64,000 nt of DNA, from positions 34,973,465 through 35,037,464 of the forward strand of contig OX419762.1 of the NCBI GenBank assembly GCA_948567375.1, written 5' to 3'. Positions 42,843-56,039 of the stretch are shown here, in pieces. The notes beneath the pieces are model-generated. The model was not told the DNA's origin, made no database searches, and was given only the letters and a program-made list of their open reading frames with translations. The stretch is from Lunularia cruciata. Its lineage: Eukaryota > Streptophyta > Marchantiopsida > Lunulariales > Lunulariaceae. How positions within the stretch are numbered: position 1 is the stretch's first letter; every line of letters starts with the position of its first letter. The position numbers were made by a program, and so were the translations under genes.

Positions 42843-44625
42843 ATGACTTTGTTACCTGTGACCCAACACGCCTATCAGAAGTATAAGGGGACAGAACAAG
42901 ACAAAGACCCTGACAAATTTATCAAGGAGTTTGAAGTCATTTCCTTTGCCAACAAGGAACATGACTCCGCGGATCGACTACAGATTTTTCCAAGTCTACT
43001 CCGAAAGAAAGCTTGGAGTTGGTACACCCATGTAACTCAGAAGGGGTTCACACCAGCAAACTAGGTAGACTTACGAAATGGCTTCTTGGAATGATTTCAG
43101 GAAGTGGATTATGATACACGTGTCTTTGCAGCACTTAATGATTTGGATCGAGGGAAGAAGGAAAGATTGAGAGATTACTCTAAGCGGTTCATGGCCTTAT
43201 TGAACCAAGTTCCAAAACAATCCAATGTGGTGGGTTATTCCGATGCCCAAGCCTTTACCTGGTTTCTTGGAGGGCTTTCACCGGAGATTTGAATCTTTGC
43301 CAATGAGAGGAATGTAACTTCCTTGGACAAAGTACTCAAACATGTTGCCCAATATGAGGCGGCTCACTCTCACTCATCTAGCAACCAAAGAAATTGGGAG
43401 AAGAAGAGCAAGAAGCCTAGACAAAGAGCTTCTCGCAGCACCTCCCCTTCTTTGGAGGAATCCTCTACATCTTCGAGTTCTTCTTTGGAATCCGACAAAG
43501 AAACCAAGCCGTGGAGAATACAAAGACACAGAGGAAAGAAGCCAGTAACACCGCTAGCAAAGAATGTACCTAAGGCGGATCAGAAGTTGGAGACTCTTAT
43601 TAAAGTGTTTGCGGATTTCAAGATCCAGATGATTGGGGCTAAGGACCGAAGAAAGCCCCCGTCATTTGGTCGACCAAATGTATGGTGCACTGCGTGTGGT
43701 AAATCTGGCCACGTTAATACGGAGTGTCTGACCCGCACTTCATTTCCAGTGCAACAAATTGATTGGGTCCCCGGATGGGACCAGGGTGAGGAAGAAGAGT
43801 CTGTATACCAAACCCAAGAAATACAATCTCCAGCGAGCACATCATATCAAGGTCCCAAGTATGGACCACAAGAGCACAATACTAATGCTTCCCCATGAAG
43901 ACCACCAATGAGTGGAAAAAATAGACCTCAAAATGTTGCATCGGGTGCTTGTTACAATTGTGGCTCGATGGGACATTGGTCTCCAAATTGTCTAGAGCCA
44001 AGATGGCAAATTGGGTACGTGCCTCTTTGTGGAAATTGTAAAGGATTGGGGCACACAAGAAATCAGTGCTCACAACCACCCAATCCAAAGCACCCTATAA
44101 AGTATGTACATACCTCCGTTGAGCGTGTTGTGCTCCAGGCAAAGGGGGGTACAAATGTGAATTTTATCACAATTGAGGAAGAGAGACCTCAAGAAGGGAG
44201 TCCCGCTTCAGAAGGAGAATGGCCGGACCTTGAAATTTTGAAGGTAGAAACTAGTGCGGGGAGGAAGAATCGAGCTCCCAAAGAAGTGAGTACTACGTCT
44301 TTGTCTTCACGAAAAACAAAGAGACTACGACCAAAAGCTATCCTTTTTGTTAAGGAGGAAAAGGTCCTAGCAAAAGCCTTGCAGAAAGAAATTAAGGAAG
44401 TAGTACTTTGCACACGAGAGATGAGTTTGGAGGAGAATACAAAGACACAACCTCCAGTTTTTCCGGCGGATATCAGGTCCAAAGTTAAATACTTGATCCA
44501 AGCCAAAGTTTGTCAACCCAATGATCATCGGGTCAAGGACATACGCACTTCGATTACCATCCTTAAGCACCCTGAAGTCCACTTTGAACAAGCACAAACT
44601 TCAGATCCAAAGACAAAGGCAAAGC
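42843..44625 (+). pseudogene. E3 gag with three zinc knuckles, broken
   Basis: The capsid-like part reads DKFIKEFEVIS, RKKAWSWYTHV, then (after a stop at 43062) ERLRDYSKRFMALLNQVP and WFLGGLSPEI before another stop near 43292. A Ser-rich basic linker follows (43323-43600). Knuckle 1 is CTACGKSGHVNTEC (near 43690), knuckle 2 CYNCGSMGHWSPNC (near 43950) and knuckle 3 CGNCKGLGHTRNQC (near 44030). The block after that (to about 44620) is a charged linker toward protease. A helical, charged N-terminal region from about 42240 may also belong to gag. Confidence 0.8.
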
Positions 44626-44632
44626 AGGTGAA

Positions 44633-45556
44633 ATGGGAGGAGTTCCACAATACGATATTGTGGCAGATATGGCATCTACAAGTGCTAATGTCACATTTAA
44701 ACAATTGTGGGAGGACAACAAGCTGTACAAAAAGCAGCTGAGTTCAGCCCTCAAGAAAGTAAGGGCAATGACCAAGAAAGACTTGCCCGCAATTTATCAT
44801 ATCAAACAAGAAGATTTGGGATCTCTTGAGGTGGATGCGGAGATAGCAGGCTGTATGATCACATCCATACCCATTGATTCAGAGTCGAGTGTGAATGTCA
44901 TGATAGAAGACACTGCACATTGACTGAGGTATACAACATTTGAACCAACACCCCGAATTCTGAAATTTGCAGATCAAACCAAGAGACGGTCCTTGGGCAT
45001 GCTGTCAAATATCACCACAATCATAGGAAGGGTGCCCTTCAAATTGAATTACATTATGCTACGACCAGTAACCAAAACTGGTTATCTTCTCTTGATCGGA
45101 AGATCCTGGTTGTACAGTGCACATGTCATGGTGGATTGGCACCAGCAAAAATTAAGATTTAAAGACATTTCGTCCAAAGAGCAAAAGTTGGTGACCGTAA
45201 GTTGGACAAAGGTTCCTCACCTTGGGGAAACTACTTTGTCAAAAGATGAAGATGAGTCCAAAGATTCATTGTCTTCGTCTTCCGAGGACTCTGAAGACAA
45301 AGTCCAAGTTAATTACCTAGAATGCTACGAGGTAGAGGTCAAAGATGAAGACCTATACAACATCGCCTCGGGTGAACAAGACTTGGAGGAAGGGGGTTTG
45401 ACAGTAGTACATCTCGGATTGAGCCGAGTGAGCCACGTGGAAGGTGTCATTAACCCCGATGACTATCAAGATGTGGTCTTGACTGAAAGAAAAACTTTGA
45501 AGATTTTGAAGACAGTCACTGCAAAGGAGTTGGCAGGATACATTGCCCTGTTATAG
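44633..45556 (+). pseudogene. E3 aspartic protease region, broken
   Basis: IPIDSESSVNVM near 44870 stands where retropepsins have D-S/T-G; the Gly of the triplet is Glu here, which would disable it. A stop at 44923 interrupts. In the second block, TGYLLLIGRSWL matches the later LLLGRPWL-type motif. A long acidic linker (45230-45400) leads to the reverse transcriptase. Confidence 0.7.
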
Positions 45557-45574
45557 AATTCCAGGATGTATTTT

Positions 45575-46584
45575 CCTAGTCTATTGATCAAATGCCGGGA
45601 ATTCCACAAGAATTTGAAGAACACCGGATTGATCTGGTTGAAGTTGCATTTTCAGTTTGGCAAAGACAATACTGCCTGAACCCAAAGTACTCCCTCTTGG
45701 TGAAAGAAAAAATTGACAAGTAATTAGGCGCCAGAATAATCTTTCCTATCTTGAGCAGTGAGTGGGTTTCCCCCATTGTCATCATTCCAAAGAAGAAGAC
45801 TGGAAAGATTTGAGTGTGCCAATATTTTTGCAAATTGAATGCAATCACAAGAAAGAACCATCATCCTTTGCATTTTACTGATACAATTCTAGACCAAGTA
45901 GCTGGTCACACTTGCTATAGTTTTCTCGATGGATTTTCAGGATACAATCAAATATCCATCCAAGAAGAGGACAAGGATAAAACTACATTCACCACCAGTT
46001 GGAGCACCTTTGTGTACAATCAAATGCCCTTTGGGTTGTGTAATGCTCCCGCTACTTTCCAATGGATGATGAATGCAATCTTCAAAGATTTTCTGCGCAA
46101 ATTTGTGGAAGTCTTCATTGATGATTTTTGTGTGTTTGGACGAAGAGATGTACATTTGGATTACCTTTGCAAAACTTTTGAAAGATGTTGTTTTGCCGGT
46201 TTGTCATTACACCCGGAGAAATGTTTCTTCGCAATGGAAGAGAGAATTCTTTTGGGGCATTGGGTGTCAAGCCGAGGTATTGAAGTTGATGTCGAGAAGG
46301 TCAAAGTAATCTCAATGTTGGAATCCCTGAATAATATTCGGGAACTAAAAGCCTTCTTAGGACATGTCGGATACTACAGACGCTTTGTGTCAAATTATGC
46401 AGTGCTGGTTGCACCCCTTACAAAGCTACTGAAGAAGTCCAAAGACTACTTGTGGGAAGTCGTGCAAGAAGATGCTTTCCAAGTATTGAAGCGGAAACTG
46501 GTTGAAGCACCAGTTATGAGGGCCCCAAATTGGGATACCCCAAATATGTGGACACTTTGTCCATGGCAATCGGAGTTGTCTTAA
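45575..46584 (+). pseudogene. E3 reverse transcriptase, broken
   Basis: Several stops in the first third (near 45720 and 45812) precede an open block at 45814-46584. SSEWVSPIVIIPKKKTGK, YSFLDGFSGYNQI (first Asp), MPFGLCNAPATFQ and VEVFIDDFCVFG (catalytic Asp pair near 46120) are clear. LGHVGYYRRFV marks the connection to RNase H. The catalytic residues are intact, but the frame is not. Confidence 0.88.
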
Positions 46585-46915
46585 GTCAAAAGGACAAGAA
46601 GAATAAGGACTACCCGGTATATTACACCAACCGACAATTATCAGTCTCAGAAAAGAACTATTTGATGATTGAATGAGAAGCACTCAAAATGGTTTATGCC
46701 TGCAAGAAATTTCACCACTACCTGTTGGGATACGAGTTTTTCTTCTATGTTGACCATTATGCATTACAACACTTGGTCAAGAAGACAGATTTGTCCAGGC
46801 AAATTGCATGATGGATCTTGTTGTTACAAGAATTCACATACACTGTACAAGTAAGGAAGGGAGCTTTGCATTCAAATTCGGACTTTTTATCCAGGTTAGA
46901 AACTCAAGACTAAGA
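46535..46915 (+). pseudogene. E3 RNase H, broken
   Basis: A frameshift near 46550 moves the frame. MAIGVVLSQKDKKNK-like sequence, then YYTNRQLSVSEKNY and a KMVYACKKFHHYLLGYEFFF stretch followed by DHYALQHL are recognisable, with stops near 46674 and 46810. These are the motifs of a gypsy RNase H. Confidence 0.65.
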
Positions 46916-46916
46916 C

Positions 46917-48260
46917 TTGGAAATCAATGATCGGTTTCCTGATGAAGAGCTATATCATTTAATGGCTGTTCGAAGTATGAGGTATGCGGCAGAATATCAC
47001 TATTTGCATACATGTCATTGTCTTGAGGGGCTGGACCCGGAGCAAAGGGCAGTCTTCCTCCGGAAAAAGGGACCGTACCAATTAAAACACAACATTTTGT
47101 TTAAGATGGGCAAAGATGAAGTACTTCGGAGATGTTTGGAAGCATACAAAGTTGGAGGAGTCATTGAATCCTTACACTTGAAAGCATCAGGAGGACACTA
47201 TGCCCTAAAAGATACGGTGAAGAAAATTCTTTCAGCAGGGTATTGGTGGCCTATGATGTATAAAGATACTTGTGCCCATATTTGAAGTTGTGATGCCTGT
47301 CAAAGAACAAGGAAACCGACGGCAACTTCCCAGTGGCCTTTGAAACCAATTTTTTCCCTGGCCCCATTTGAGAAATGGGGTATTGATTTTGTGGGCCCTA
47401 TTTAACCCGTGTCACGAGGAAGAGGTACATCTTGGTATGTACCGATTATGCTACCAAGATGGTGGAAGCAGAGGCAACATGAAGAGATGATGCACAAACA
47501 ATTGCATAATTTTTCTTCCGAAACATCATTTCCCATTACGGGTGTCCTCTGGAATTGGTCAATGATCGAGGACCCATTTTTTGAACTCGATGGTGGAAGC
47601 GTTTACCAAGTACTTCCAAATTAAACATTGGAAGACCATGTCTTACAACCTAAAAGTGAATGGATCACGGAGAAGGCCAATGGATTGTTGTGCAAAATTT
47701 TGAATAAGGTGACAATCAATTATGCCTATGACTGGGACACGAAGTTACCTATAGCTTTGTGGGCATATCAAACAACTAAAAAGATTACTACCAAGCAAAC
47801 TCCTTACTTCCTGACATACGGATTGCATCCCATATTACCAGTTGAATTTGAAGTACCGACATATCAAATTCTTTGTGAAGAACGCTTGTCGGAGGAAGAA
47901 AGCCAAGATCTTTGGATCCATCAATTGATGTGGTTGGAAGAGAAAAGAGATGATGCAATGCAAACTACAAAGGAAATTCAAGAACAACGGAAGGTCAGGC
48001 ACGATAAAAGAATCAAACCTATGGCTGTTCAGGAGGGGGACTTTGTATTGTTATATGACAATCACCGCATATTTTTTCCAGGAAAATTACATTTAAGGTG
48101 GATGGGGCCGTATCGCATGATGCACATATATGTCAATGGCTCTATTCAACTGGCAGACCTGGACGGCAATCCTTTTGCCACTCGCGTCAATGGGTGGAAA
48201 CTCTTTAGCTTTGCAAGGTTTAAAAGAATCCATCTTCAACAATTCTCCAAATTTCCCTAA
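46917..48260 (+). pseudogene. E3 integrase, broken
   Basis: The zinc-binding part is in 46917-47285 (LHLKASGGHYALKDTV, then a Cys pair after a stop). FEKWGIDFVGPI with the first catalytic Asp is near 47375, followed by a stop. The core around 47409-47624 is scrambled by frame changes (LVNDRGP-like). The 47628-48260 block is open and carries the rest (LPIALWAYQTTKKIT, GLHPILPVEF) and a C-terminal module with LHLRWMGPYRM and ARFKRIHLQQF. No chromodomain. Confidence 0.82.
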
Positions 48261-49100
48261 TGATGATTAAGGTTGCGAATGCAAACTTGAGTCTATAAAT
48301 TTTGGATCTGCATCCAAAAGTGAGCCTCTTCCACTACAACAAGGTACCTGATCTCCCATTGCTATATTATCACCACCCTTTTGGAGTAAAATCTCTTGAC
48401 CCCCAATCAATTTCTTGGTTGATACAGGGCGGCACAGATCATTTTCCATTACTTGAGCTATCTAGTGCCGCACTAATCTATGGAAATGAACAACCACACC
48501 AATGCTAACTACAAAAATGCCATTTAGTAGACTGACAGAAAGAGCATTTGCACTCTCAAGATACCAAATTTGAGTTGGGATTTTGAATAGTTCAGAGCCG
48601 CATTTGGGATACGCAAACAAATTTCAAATATCTCACTCCAAAACCCACCCAACCAACCTCGTGGCTATCCTATTATTAAACCACATCACCTATTTGTATA
48701 ATTATTTATTTCATTACGGGCATTCCTAAACATCCCGTTTAATTACACCTGAATTTTATAAATGAATGCACATTGGCCCGACATACCCCTTATCACCAAT
48801 TATGGTATGTTCATTTATTAACATCTCATCATGTTACTAAGTTCACTAAAAATAGTTCTGAAATTTATCATTTATCCATAGATATCCCCTTCAAAGCTAT
48901 AATTGAAACCCACTAATGCCAACAGCCTGTACTCTAAAACAGCTTGCACTTGCAGTAACAGATTACTTTTGCACGGATGCTTGTTTGCATGTTCGATGTC
49001 TCCTATTTAATGGATATTTGTCTGCAAGTGTGCATGTATGCTGATTATTACATGCATTTTGGCACGGGACACACTTGACTTGTCCTAGGGTTCCTCTCAC
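48261..49100. other. Unassigned sequence after E3
   Basis: The 3' LTR of E3 would be expected here, but I see neither a polypurine tract nor similarity to 41390-42150. From about 48600 the DNA is AT-rich with no ORF of note. Confidence 0.4.
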
Positions 49101-49108
49101 ACCCGTCC

Positions 49109-49155
49109 ACCGGTGAAGTAAGGAAGAAGGGTCATTCTCCGTTTACTTCACCGGT
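49109..49155. repeat. Perfect 13-bp inverted repeat (hairpin)
   Basis: ACCGGTGAAGTAA at 49109-49121 is the exact reverse complement of TTACTTCACCGGT at 49143-49155, with a 21-nt loop. It could fold into a stem in RNA or be a remnant of a small inverted-repeat element. Confidence 0.8.
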
Positions 49156-49499
49156 TCATCTTTCTTTTCAGTAGTTTAGAATGTATCATCAAATAACTTT
49201 GTTATTTTTTGTACGCTTTTTTATACAAATATAAATTTTCTTTTAGATATTAACAAGATATATCTTTGCTATGTTTGGGTTGTTTTCGATATGAATCATT
49301 GTTTGGTTTCAAGTATTAACAAGGTATGTCTCAAGTCCTTTCCGTTCTCTTGCTCATGATTATGTATTCTTCTTTTGCTCGCAAGTATTCTGCCTTTCTA
49401 TTTATTCCACTTAGACTTCACAGTAGTTCTCTACATGACCTTATTGGTTCTTGGCATAAGTTGTACCTTTTTCCTTATTCATCTTTGTTATCATTTGAG

Positions 49500-49960
49500 C
49501 TGCAGTAGGAGTAGGAGAAGCAACCCAGTTTTCAAACAAAAATTGGATTCTAGGGATATTGACATTCACTCGGCTACTTTCGCATTGCGTTAGACAGTGA
49601 TGAAGTTGTAAATGTTTTTGTGGAAGTTTACTATGACAACCTTTGGTTACCTTCCGTTGTTTTGCGTGTCAGGACTCATAACGCATGGTACAATATACTT
49701 TGTTTAGTCCTCTCACGCTTCGCTCTCTATCTAGTCCTAGAGCAAGGTACTCTGAACTACGTGGATTCTTGTGCGTATGTTTGTGCGTGACTATATATAT
49801 ATATATATATTATATAAAAAAATTAATATATACATATATAATTCTTTTCTTTCTTTCTTCATTAAAGGTACAGATGAATTACAAGGGATCCTCAACAAAT
49901 TTAGTACTGCTATTTGTGAAGGCTTGTTTGAACTGATGCAAAACTTTTCTCTTTAAAAGT
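49500..49960 (+). pseudogene. Exon-like cluster of an unknown gene
   Basis: A block after GCGTTAG at about 49593 reads DSDEVVNVFVEVYYDNLW and LPSVVLRVRTHNAW and ends CATG before GTACAA, so splice-like signals flank it. A second block after CATTAAAG near 49868 reads TDELQGILNKFSTAICEGLF and ends in TAA at about 49956. Both look more protein-like than the surrounding AT-rich DNA, but I cannot name a family or find the rest of a gene. An AT microsatellite lies between them. Confidence 0.25.
49793..49833. repeat. AT microsatellite
   Basis: A run of TATATA at 49793-49810 is followed by TTATATAAAAAAATTAATATATACATATATA. It generates ORFs rich in Tyr and Ile that have no meaning. Confidence 0.85.
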
Positions 49961-49969
49961 ATGCTCTTT

Positions 49970-52900
49970 TCCTCAAAATTGGGTTTACGTTTTGCTCTTA
50001 AATGTTTGCCCTCGAAGGTCTACATAACTGACTATTTTTCTCCCCTGATCGGGCATTATTATAACGATATTAAGAGATGAGAACGGAAGAAGGCGTTCGA
50101 TGGATGGGGATCAAGAACTCATTAAAAGCATTTGAATGCAAATGTAAACATGATACGTGCAAATCCAGATGAGTATTAAATTCATACGGGAGATTAAGTG
50201 GGCATAACAAAGTCAAATGTAAACTGAAGCCAAGGCATACTAGCATACACCACATGTATAGAACTAGCATACAACACACGTATAGAACTAGTAAGCAACA
50301 TGTAAACGATAATTGCTATGTGAAGAAATATTATACATCGAGTAATTGACCACCTACAAGAGGACAGGGTATTAGGAAATGAGAGTAGAAGCAATCCAAC
50401 GAATGGGGTATTCATAGCGAAGCGTTAGAGGGCCAGATATCACTGGGACGTTCTCTCCCGACCAACCCTTTCTTTGCAAAATCTGTTTTCGAGTTATCTT
50501 CATTAATAAGGTTGAATAAATTTATGGAACTTAGCCTATAGATAAGATATGTACAACTTTAAAATTGATATTTCACTCCAATCTTCTAACTCCGCATTTA
50601 GCCCATAATACAAGAAGTAGAATTGAAAAGTGTAATGCATAAGTGTAAACCATTGTTATCTTTGCTGAATGTTTTAATATATAAGCAGGATGTTTAGTAC
50701 ATGTCCAACAACAAAGAATTTGACATTTATTCGAGGCAAATAGTCAAGAGCTACTCTGGCAAAATGTCGCATGATTATCTCATTGATAATACTTACCACT
50801 ACGAAACGAATACAATCTCCATTATAATATAACTTTTATCCATACTTTCAAGGATATAGCAAATTAGAAGTACAAAAGATAGTTTATATATTAAGTAAAG
50901 AAGTATCTATAAATTAAAAAATTAATAATGCTATTTTTGGCTTATCTATTTTAGCTATAAAGTTATAATTCAGAATCAAAGATGATTTTCTTATAATTTT
51001 CTCGTAAATAAGAAATTTTAAACGATGTCACTACATTTAGAATATTTTCAAAGAGATTTCAATAATATTTATTTTTTATGAATTAATTGTGAATAAAAAT
51101 AATATTTAATAATATCTCTATTTTTATCTTTTATGCATTTCATCCAAAATGTATATACATAATGCTTTAAGGTATATATTTGAATTTATATACTATATTT
51201 ATTAAAATTCAAACACTCCTATAAATAGATTAAATAAAATCCAAATTCTATTCCATCAAATTATTTTACAAAAAAATCTGAAGTTTTCCAAACCATAAAC
51301 TACTTTCTTAAAACCAAATCCAACTTCCAAATCCTTAAGATTCAACTTCCATGTCCTTAAGATCTACAAATTGAATCTGGCTTTAAGAGAGTAGTTTATG
51401 GTAAAGTTCTTGAAGCTTTGATTTACAGTAGACTAATCTCTCTCAAGAAAACTACATTCTTAGCGAAAAATTGAAACTGATTTTCATAAGTTAATGATGT
51501 ATGATTGAATAAGATTTAAATATGGCTTACCGTGGATACTAAAGTTGAGTAAAGGCATGCTAAAGTACTTCATATGACAACAATCACAATAGCTTAGAAC
51601 TAATTTACCATCAATAACATTTCTGAATTTTGTCATATTTGGGTGTTTTGTGGAAATTAAAATATAAAAAATTCATGAAAGATATAGATTGGAGAAGAAT
51701 TTTAATTATGGTTACCATTTTTTGGTTTACTTATTTCCAAATTCAAAAATATTGGAACTTTCTTTTTATTTCAACAAAAGTGAAAGGAAGGACACCAATG
51801 AGGTATTTGGTGCAAGATTAAGAGAATCTGAATTTTATTTATTTATATTTCATAAAACCAACAAAGAAGAAAATACATCCATCTAATTCTAAAATTCTGT
51901 AAATGAACTCAAAAATAGGAAAAAAATGATATCTTGAAGGAGATAATCTTGAAGAATTAGTCTTATGTGATATTCCACAATTCCAGAAAATAGCTTGATT
52001 CTTAATGGCATTTAAGGACCTCAACTTTAACAAGGTAATACGGGATTTTCTACAAATTACAATTTAAGAATGCTGATGGCTGATGGCTAGCGGGTGACAA
52101 GCAAGTAGGGGATGTGGAGAATGGATGGAAAGTTGCATGTTAGGTTGTTTAGTTTGTGGAATATGGTGAAGGAGGTATCAAGTATCATTGAGGCATTAGA
52201 ATGGACATTCTGGATAGTCTTCACCATCAACGAAATTATAAATATTCACCAAAGCTATAGAAAGTAATTAACAAGTTAAACTCCTATTTACCAAAGCCAA
52301 ATTATTATGGGTTATCGCTTCGGATTGAAGACCAGATTGGTTTGAACATTTAGCTTTAGTAATAATTATATTGCAGTGGAGAAGGATCTTTGTAAGTTAT
52401 GTGACTTGTCCAAGAGAAAACTTCGCTTGGTCTTAACAGAGCATACCATCCTTCTGTACCAGCATATGTGCCTTGTTTTAAGGGTTATCTTGTTGAACAC
52501 TTTGCCTAGTTCAAGGAAGGAAAATACCAGAGGAGGGGCCATATAGCAAGCAAGGATGTAGAGCAAATGGATTATAACGGAAGATAATGATCGAGAGATA
52601 ATAATTTTCCCTTTCATACGAGTAAAAGAGGTAGTTAACCTATTTGTAAATTTAACGGAGGAAGCTCATATCTTGAAGAGATGTGGAGGAGGTGCCAGAT
52701 TTAGATTAATAGGAGAAATAGGTTAAAAAATGATAATTGATGATGCTTTGAATAATAGACTTTCTTAGAATAAATTTAGTTATTTCATTGATTTGTACAT
52801 CTTATGAATAGTTTGGCTATGCGATGTAGTATATTATTATCTTTTTTCTAAGTGATCTTTCATTTCATGTTCAAACCCTTTGAACACTCAAGTTGATGGC

Positions 52901-54050
52901 ACAAGTTTTTATAGAAAGGTACGTGCATAGTGCAAAGTGCATAATGCTGCAACACTTATAATGACTTTTATTTTCTTGCCATTAATCATAAATAGAATTG
53001 GATAATCAAATTGAAAAAGGCTTATACCAAAGATCATTGCATATTTTAGGCGGTAATTAGATTATTTTTCCCTGAAAAAAAGTCTTTTAAGCCATTTTTA
53101 TTGCATACCATCTCAACAATTAAAAATTGTGTTGCAAATAAGAACAAAGATTTAGTTCTTGATTTTTATGACCTGGTGTTACATATACTATAACTAATTA
53201 TATATGTTTTGTAGCCAGACGGTACAGAGCTTAATAATAACTCCTATGGGATGAATTTGTAGAGTAATGTGCAACTTATATGGGAGCATTAACATGGACA
53301 AACCTATAAAAAAATAACAAATATAGATGAAGTCAATAGTTGAGAAAATTTACTTTATTTGGCAGAAATTATGTCTTAAACTTGGCCTTTCTTTATCGTA
53401 ACTAAAGACAAGAACGATCTCATGGGGTTCGTTCCACTATTTTTCTTGAAGATATGTTAACATCTCTATCGGGAGAAACATCTGCCTAGTCATCTCCACT
53501 GAGTTTTGTCTTACATATTTGCTCCAAAAATGACTATTTAAGCCTTGTTGAATCAATCATTGGTTTCACATGGGGCTTCAAATTTCGGATCTCTGGATTT
53601 TGGCCGAGCAGTGACATCTCAAATATTTTTTTTATGGGTATTCATAGAAAAGTTATTTAGGAATGGAACTGGAATACTTCCGTACAATATTTTATAGGTG
53701 ATGAAACGCTAGCCGGCCTGTAGGGTTTCAGTTATAAAATCAATAAATTAAAGAGAGAGTGACGAGAGGTATTAGGTAAAAATTTATGGGGAATTGGGCA
53801 TGGCAAGGGTAAGGGTACACGCGTAACAACAAGGGGCTATGCATAACCTGAATAGAGAAGAAGGAATAATTGAAAATTTTGAAAATCCTCTCTCCAGACC
53901 GGCAGGGATGAACTGATTCCATTTCTAAAATTCAAAGTTGCTCCCAAAGCAAAAATGTGCCAATTGAGTTTACTTTATTTAATTTCATAGTTGTTGTCGA
54001 TCTATGTTCTTGTCTTTGCTGAATCTATAGTTCCCTCTCATCAAACCCAA
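49970..54050. other. AT-rich intergenic DNA
   Basis: About 4 kb with only short ORFs, no transposon protein motifs, and long A/T-rich runs from 50.8 to 52.0 kb. I see no gene, RNA gene or LTR here. Confidence 0.5.
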
Positions 54051-54060
54051 ACAAAAAATT

Positions 54061-54180
54061 GAGTTGAGATATTTTTGCATGCCAAACATGGAGAGTGAAG
54101 TTATAAAAATTTGAGCAAAAACAAAAGAATGAGTTGAGATGTTTTTGCATGCCAAACATGGAGAGTGGAATTATAAAAGT
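54061..54180. repeat. Direct repeat, period about 71 bp
   Basis: GAGTTGAGATATTTTTGCATGCCAAACATGGAGAGTG at 54061 recurs at about 54132 with a single change at its core and a similar end (AATTATAAAA). It is a two-copy tandem duplication. Confidence 0.8.
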
Positions 54181-55235
54181 CTGTGCATTACAAACTTTGA
54201 AAACTTGGAGTATTGTGAAATTTGGGTTGTTGAAACCATGGAGGATATTTATTCTTTTGATTCCTCTTGTCATTCCCACTTCATAAAGTGTAATTTCCAT
54301 TCCCATTGCTCATTGTGTTGATTCCAATTCCACTTCCATTCCATCATAAAGCTTTAGATTTCAAGGTTGGTTGAGGATGCCTTCTATGTCAAGCAAAGTA
54401 AAATGTGACAACGATAGTTTTAGGATGATTCTTGATAACTATACTCAAATATTAGATTATTTTGATGATCCTAAACACTTCAAGTAGATTCATGGATGCA
54501 ATGCAAAAGCCATTCCAAAATAGTACAAATTTTAGTAATGTGGCCACTTATCTTGTGTGGCATAGGAGAGGGTTCTAGAGTTGATGATTGGAGATAAATT
54601 GTGTAGAAAGTAGGCAATATATAAAATCATACAAGGATGCATGAGAATGGAATGACAAGTGTATGCAAGAAGGTTTGGTTGAGAAGGAGATGAAACTTAG
54701 ATGGAGAATCATAGATGAAAAACTAAATCATATGTCTTCATTTTAAGGAGATTGAGGTAATATTATGAGGTAGAGCAAATATTTCTCCACTTGCTTGTGT
54801 AAGTATTGTTGTTAGAAACAAGGTGCTATTTGTGAAAGGATGGAGCAAGAGTAGGATATTAGATCTAAAGTTCCATTCAAGGAGGAGGAAATTTTTTAAT
54901 GGACTTTCTATTATGTTGGCAACAACTCAGTCATTTCCTTATGTATTCCCTTCCAAACAAGGAACAAATGAACTTTCTCTTACTATCTTGAGTACCAAAG
55001 GGCTAGAACAAGTATTATGTTCCAAGTATGCATCTTTATAAAGATGTTGCTCCATCTATGACTTGCACATTAACAAAAGGAGGAGATTTTAATACAAGAA
55101 GGAGACAAGGAAAGAGCACAAGAGGGTGAAGGCTATAAGAGGAGGAAGCTTGGTTAAGTGAATTTGAAGATGACACCATCCATGGTAGTATTCTTGCATG
55201 ACTTTGCTAGGCATACAAAATTGTGAGTAAATGGA

Positions 55236-55268
55236 ATAGAGAGGAGAGAGAGAGAGAGAAAGAGAGAT
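55236..55268. repeat. GA-rich microsatellite
   Basis: AGAGAGGAGAGAGAGAGAGAGAAAGAGAGA on the + strand. It sits in a stretch (54.6-55.5 kb) with short charged ORF fragments that I cannot assign. Confidence 0.8.
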
Positions 55269-55739
55269 GGAAATTAGCCAAAATTGAAGCACAAAAAATG
55301 GCAAAGATAGAGATGCACCAATTCAAAGGAGTGTTCAGTAAAGAGAAAACTATATCTAAAGTAGAGAAACTTAGATTCAAGGAACAAAACTAGAAATTTA
55401 TGTGCTTCCATTCAATGACTCTCAAATCATGAAGTGCAAGAAAAATTTCAAAGAGATAAAGAGTTTAATCAATACTTTATGATGTGGATGCTTTTCATTC
55501 AGGTTACATTAATGATCCTAAGTTTCCAATACCAAGTACACCTCTTGTTGAAGTGCAAATGATAGCAAGGATAACTATGATTATGAGATGTGAACTAGGT
55601 TTTTGCAATATATGAATTGCACCTATCTTTTCTTATCTAAATATGAGTTTCTATGGAAATTTTTTTGCACAAATCTCTAAGTTTCTATCTACATGTCATG
55701 AATTTTCTTTTGTATTAACACGGTGAGCAATGGGTGCAC

Positions 55740-56020
55740 AACGGTACACAAGGAGATATGTAAGAGTGTATTGGGTGTACAAGTGAATTTATGAGGTGCA
55801 CTTTGGAGTCCACAAGAGTGCATGGGGTATGCAAGGAGATTTATGAGGTTTATCATGCCATTCATGGGATGCACTTTGGGTTTGAAAGGATACAATGTGG
55901 GCACATGGGAATTCCCAGGATATGTTTAGGATTTATGAGGTGCATAGGGTGTGCTCATGGGCTTTACAAGGTGCACTCAAGGGTTTATTGGGTGCACTTT
56001 GGGCAAAAAAGAGGTGTGCT
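55740..56020. repeat. Degenerate repeats of GGTGCAC and ATTTATGAGG words
   Basis: GGGTGCAC/AGGTGCAC and GATTTATGAGG-TGCA units recur about eight times at uneven spacing. The overlapping ORF at 55791-56024 reflects the repeat. Confidence 0.55.
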
Positions 56021-56039
56021 TTAGCATTTAGCACATAAA

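Larger units (their letters stand above)
42151..48260 (+). mobile_element. E3: decayed Ty3/gypsy element (internal region)
   Basis: It contains the primer site, gag with three zinc knuckles, protease, reverse transcriptase, RNase H and integrase in standard order on the + strand, all broken by scattered stops and frameshifts. The 3' LTR is not recognisable. FIDDFCVFG and the tRNA-Asp-type primer place it in the same broad branch as E2, but the two are distant. Confidence 0.85.
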
